Shown piece by piece: positions 28,484 through 29,703 of a stretch of 29,703 nt of DNA. Source of the DNA: Schoenoplectus triqueter (taxonomy: Eukaryota; Streptophyta; Magnoliopsida; Poales; Cyperaceae); the NCBI GenBank assembly GCA_964058805.1, contig CAXKVV010000169.1:1-29703 (forward strand), in the 5' to 3' direction. The position numbers were made by a program, and so were the translations under genes. How positions within the stretch are numbered: position 1 is the stretch's first letter; every line of letters starts with the position of its first letter. The notes below the pieces were generated by a model. That model had not been told where the DNA came from. It was given only the letters and a program-made list of their open reading frames with translations, and made no database searches.

Positions 28484-29305
28484 ATGGCGAAGGAAGAAGA
28501 CAGAGAGGCGCTGGCACCAAATTCATCCATCTCCACCTCCTTCTCCGGTGAAGCAGAATTGGAAGGCATCTCCAATCAAGAAATCTCAACCGTGCATCAT
28601 GATTCTCCTCAGCGAATCTCAGCCATCGATTTGCCCAGCCAAGATCAAGAATATGATTCTGATGATAACTCCGAAGATGAATTTGAATTCCCATCTGTGC
28701 TCCGAGATTCTCTTGTGCCCATTCACTATCCAATCTACCCGGTATTCGGACGGTCCCTCATCTCCCCTCCAGCAATTCCAGAACTGGACACTCCTGTTCG
28801 TCTCCCTCTTCGGAAGCTATTAGTTGAAGAGAGGAACTCCTCTATCGGATCAACCTCGTCGTCATCTTCAATGGCAGAGATGGCGGAACTGGAGGGGATC
28901 CCGGCTGATAGCTATTGCGTATGGACGCCAGGGTCGGTTCCTCAGTCACCTACCAGGTGTCACAAATCAGGGTCGACTGGATCGTTAGTGAAGTGGAAGA
29001 AGATAAGCGATCTTGTGCTAGGTAGAAGCCAGAGCGATGGCAAGGAGAAATTCGTTTTCCTGTCAACGAAAGGTAATGCAAAGGAAGAGAAGAAAGAGGA
29101 GGAGAAGGACAAGGGGAAGAAGAAGGGAAAGGGAGGTAAGGTTACCACCGAGGTGGATGCGATCACTGCACACAGGATCTTCTATGGCAGCAAATCAGGA
29201 AATAATGCAGCGAGTCCTAGGAAGTCGTTCCTGCCGTACAAACAAGATTTGGTCGGCTTGTTTGCTAGCGTTAATGGGATTAGTAGGAGCCACCACCCCT
29301 TCTAG
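28484..29305 (+). CDS. DUF1645 family protein, 273 aa, single exon
   Basis: Plant-specific protein of the DUF1645 family. Biochemical role is unknown. Some members are linked to stress tolerance and grain or organ growth. The N-terminus (1-65) is acidic and Ser-rich, with EDEFEFP at 65-70. LPLRKLLVEER (107-117), a Ser tract (122-129), ELEGIPADSYCVWTPGS (135-151) and SGSTGSLVKWKKISDLVLGR followed by SDGKEKFVFL (162-193) are family blocks. A Lys/Glu tract (195-220) may act as a nuclear signal. TAHRIFYG (228-235) and the C-terminal SFLPYKQDLVGLF...SRSHHPF (248-273) complete the family pattern. The first ATG (AAAATGGCG) is in good plant context, and the leader upstream has no earlier ATG. No introns or breaks are seen, and the length is normal for the family. 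It is the only gene in the window that looks functional. Confidence 0.93.
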   Translation: MAKEEDREALAPNSSISTSFSGEAELEGISNQEISTVHHDSPQRISAIDLPSQDQEYDSDDNSEDEFEFPSVLRDSLVPIHYPIYPVFGRSLISPPAIPELDTPVRLPLRKLLVEERNSSIGSTSSSSSMAEMAELEGIPADSYCVWTPGSVPQSPTRCHKSGSTGSLVKWKKISDLVLGRSQSDGKEKFVFLSTKGNAKEEKKEEEKDKGKKKGKGGKVTTEVDAITAHRIFYGSKSGNNAASPRKSFLPYKQDLVGLFASVNGISRSHHPF

Positions 29306-29575
29306 GTCAGGATTTCTACTTTTGGTACTCGGAAATTCTCTTCTTTTTGGGATCTAGTGGTTATTTTCAGTCAAATAGTGTTTTGCTCTTTTGGAGATAC
29401 AGAGAGAGAGAATAAGATTTGAGGTGATTCACACTTTTGATTTCTTACTTCTTCTTTTTTTTAGTTTTTGCCTCATTTGGTAGCTGTATATAACGTGCTG
29501 TAGGCTGCTGACAGATTAGTCGTTTATTACTTCTCTGTTACCTATAAAATAAATAGATGTGATTGATGAACAAAT
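29306..29575 (+). other. 3' untranslated region with poly(A) signal
   Basis: AATAAA at 29548-29553 lies about 245 nt after the TAG stop and is the best polyadenylation signal. An AATAAG at 29411-29416 after a GA repeat could serve as an earlier one. T-rich stretches around 29440-29470 fit upstream elements of plant poly(A) sites. Beyond about 29575 I see nothing to annotate. Confidence 0.55.
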
Positions 29576-29703
29576 AAGAATGCCATTTATTTTCATAATT
29601 TGCCAATTTTCTTTAAATTTTCGTTGTGCGGCCTTGCTTGTTGCTTGTGTGATAACAAATAATCAAATTAATTATGAGTGTAGAACTATGCTCATTGCTC
29701 TGG

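Noticed and set aside
28428..29357. Other-frame and minus-strand ORFs overlapping the DUF1645 gene
   Set aside because: Shadows of the real coding sequence, which carries all the family motifs.
1..29703. CRISPR array, bacterial operon or phage-type system
   Set aside because: The direct repeats found are tandem duplications or transposon words with no spacer pattern, and the sequence is clearly plant nuclear DNA.
1..29703. tRNA, rRNA or organelle DNA insertion
   Set aside because: No cloverleaf-like conserved boxes, rRNA words or organelle gene fragments were recognised by eye. Only the tRNA-Met primer site of the LTR element is present. A tRNAscan or organelle alignment would be decisive.

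Overview
The window looks like nuclear DNA of a flowering plant. It is AT-rich and mostly intergenic. It carries many short non-autonomous transposons of types typical of angiosperms (hAT elements with 8-bp target-site duplications (TSDs), Tourist-like MITEs with TTA duplications, Mutator-like MITEs with 9-bp duplications, and a small Ty1-Copia derivative). The only clearly intact gene is a plant-specific DUF1645 protein at the right edge. I could not place the species.

Layout. The left 1.1 kb holds proline-rich, repeat-built minus-strand ORFs, probably decayed. A 1.15-kb hAT element with a broken transposase remnant (1488-2633) and about 780 bp of TAA-type microsatellite (2941-3715) follow. 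From 3.9 to 13.0 kb there is no gene. This stretch holds three hAT elements, two end-to-end Tourist-like MITEs sharing one TTA, two palindromic elements flanked by TA/GA microsatellite, and small tandem duplications. A 2.08-kb Copia-type element with both LTRs, a tRNA-Met-type primer site and a 5-bp duplication lies at 13006-15084. It keeps only a gag-derived frame, with two internal stops and an unusual domain order. From 15.8 to 27.4 kb there are nested and dispersed hAT elements (including three copies of one about 0.4-kb family), three related Mutator-like palindromic MITEs, and a cluster of palindromic elements separated by TA/GA microsatellite. The last 2.3 kb is the upstream region, coding sequence and 3' region of the DUF1645 gene.

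Ten hAT-type insertions account for about 6 kb, near one fifth of the window. Their ends were recognised by pairing terminal inverted repeats (TIRs) with flanking duplications, so most boundaries are base-exact proposals. There are no operons and I recognised no RNA genes. The genes do not form a pathway: the window is one host gene beside a transposon-rich intergenic region. I found no clear new molecular system. The most unusual signals are structural: the microsatellite-associated palindromic family, the permuted gag, the hAT subterminal word arrays, and the nested or abutting insertions.
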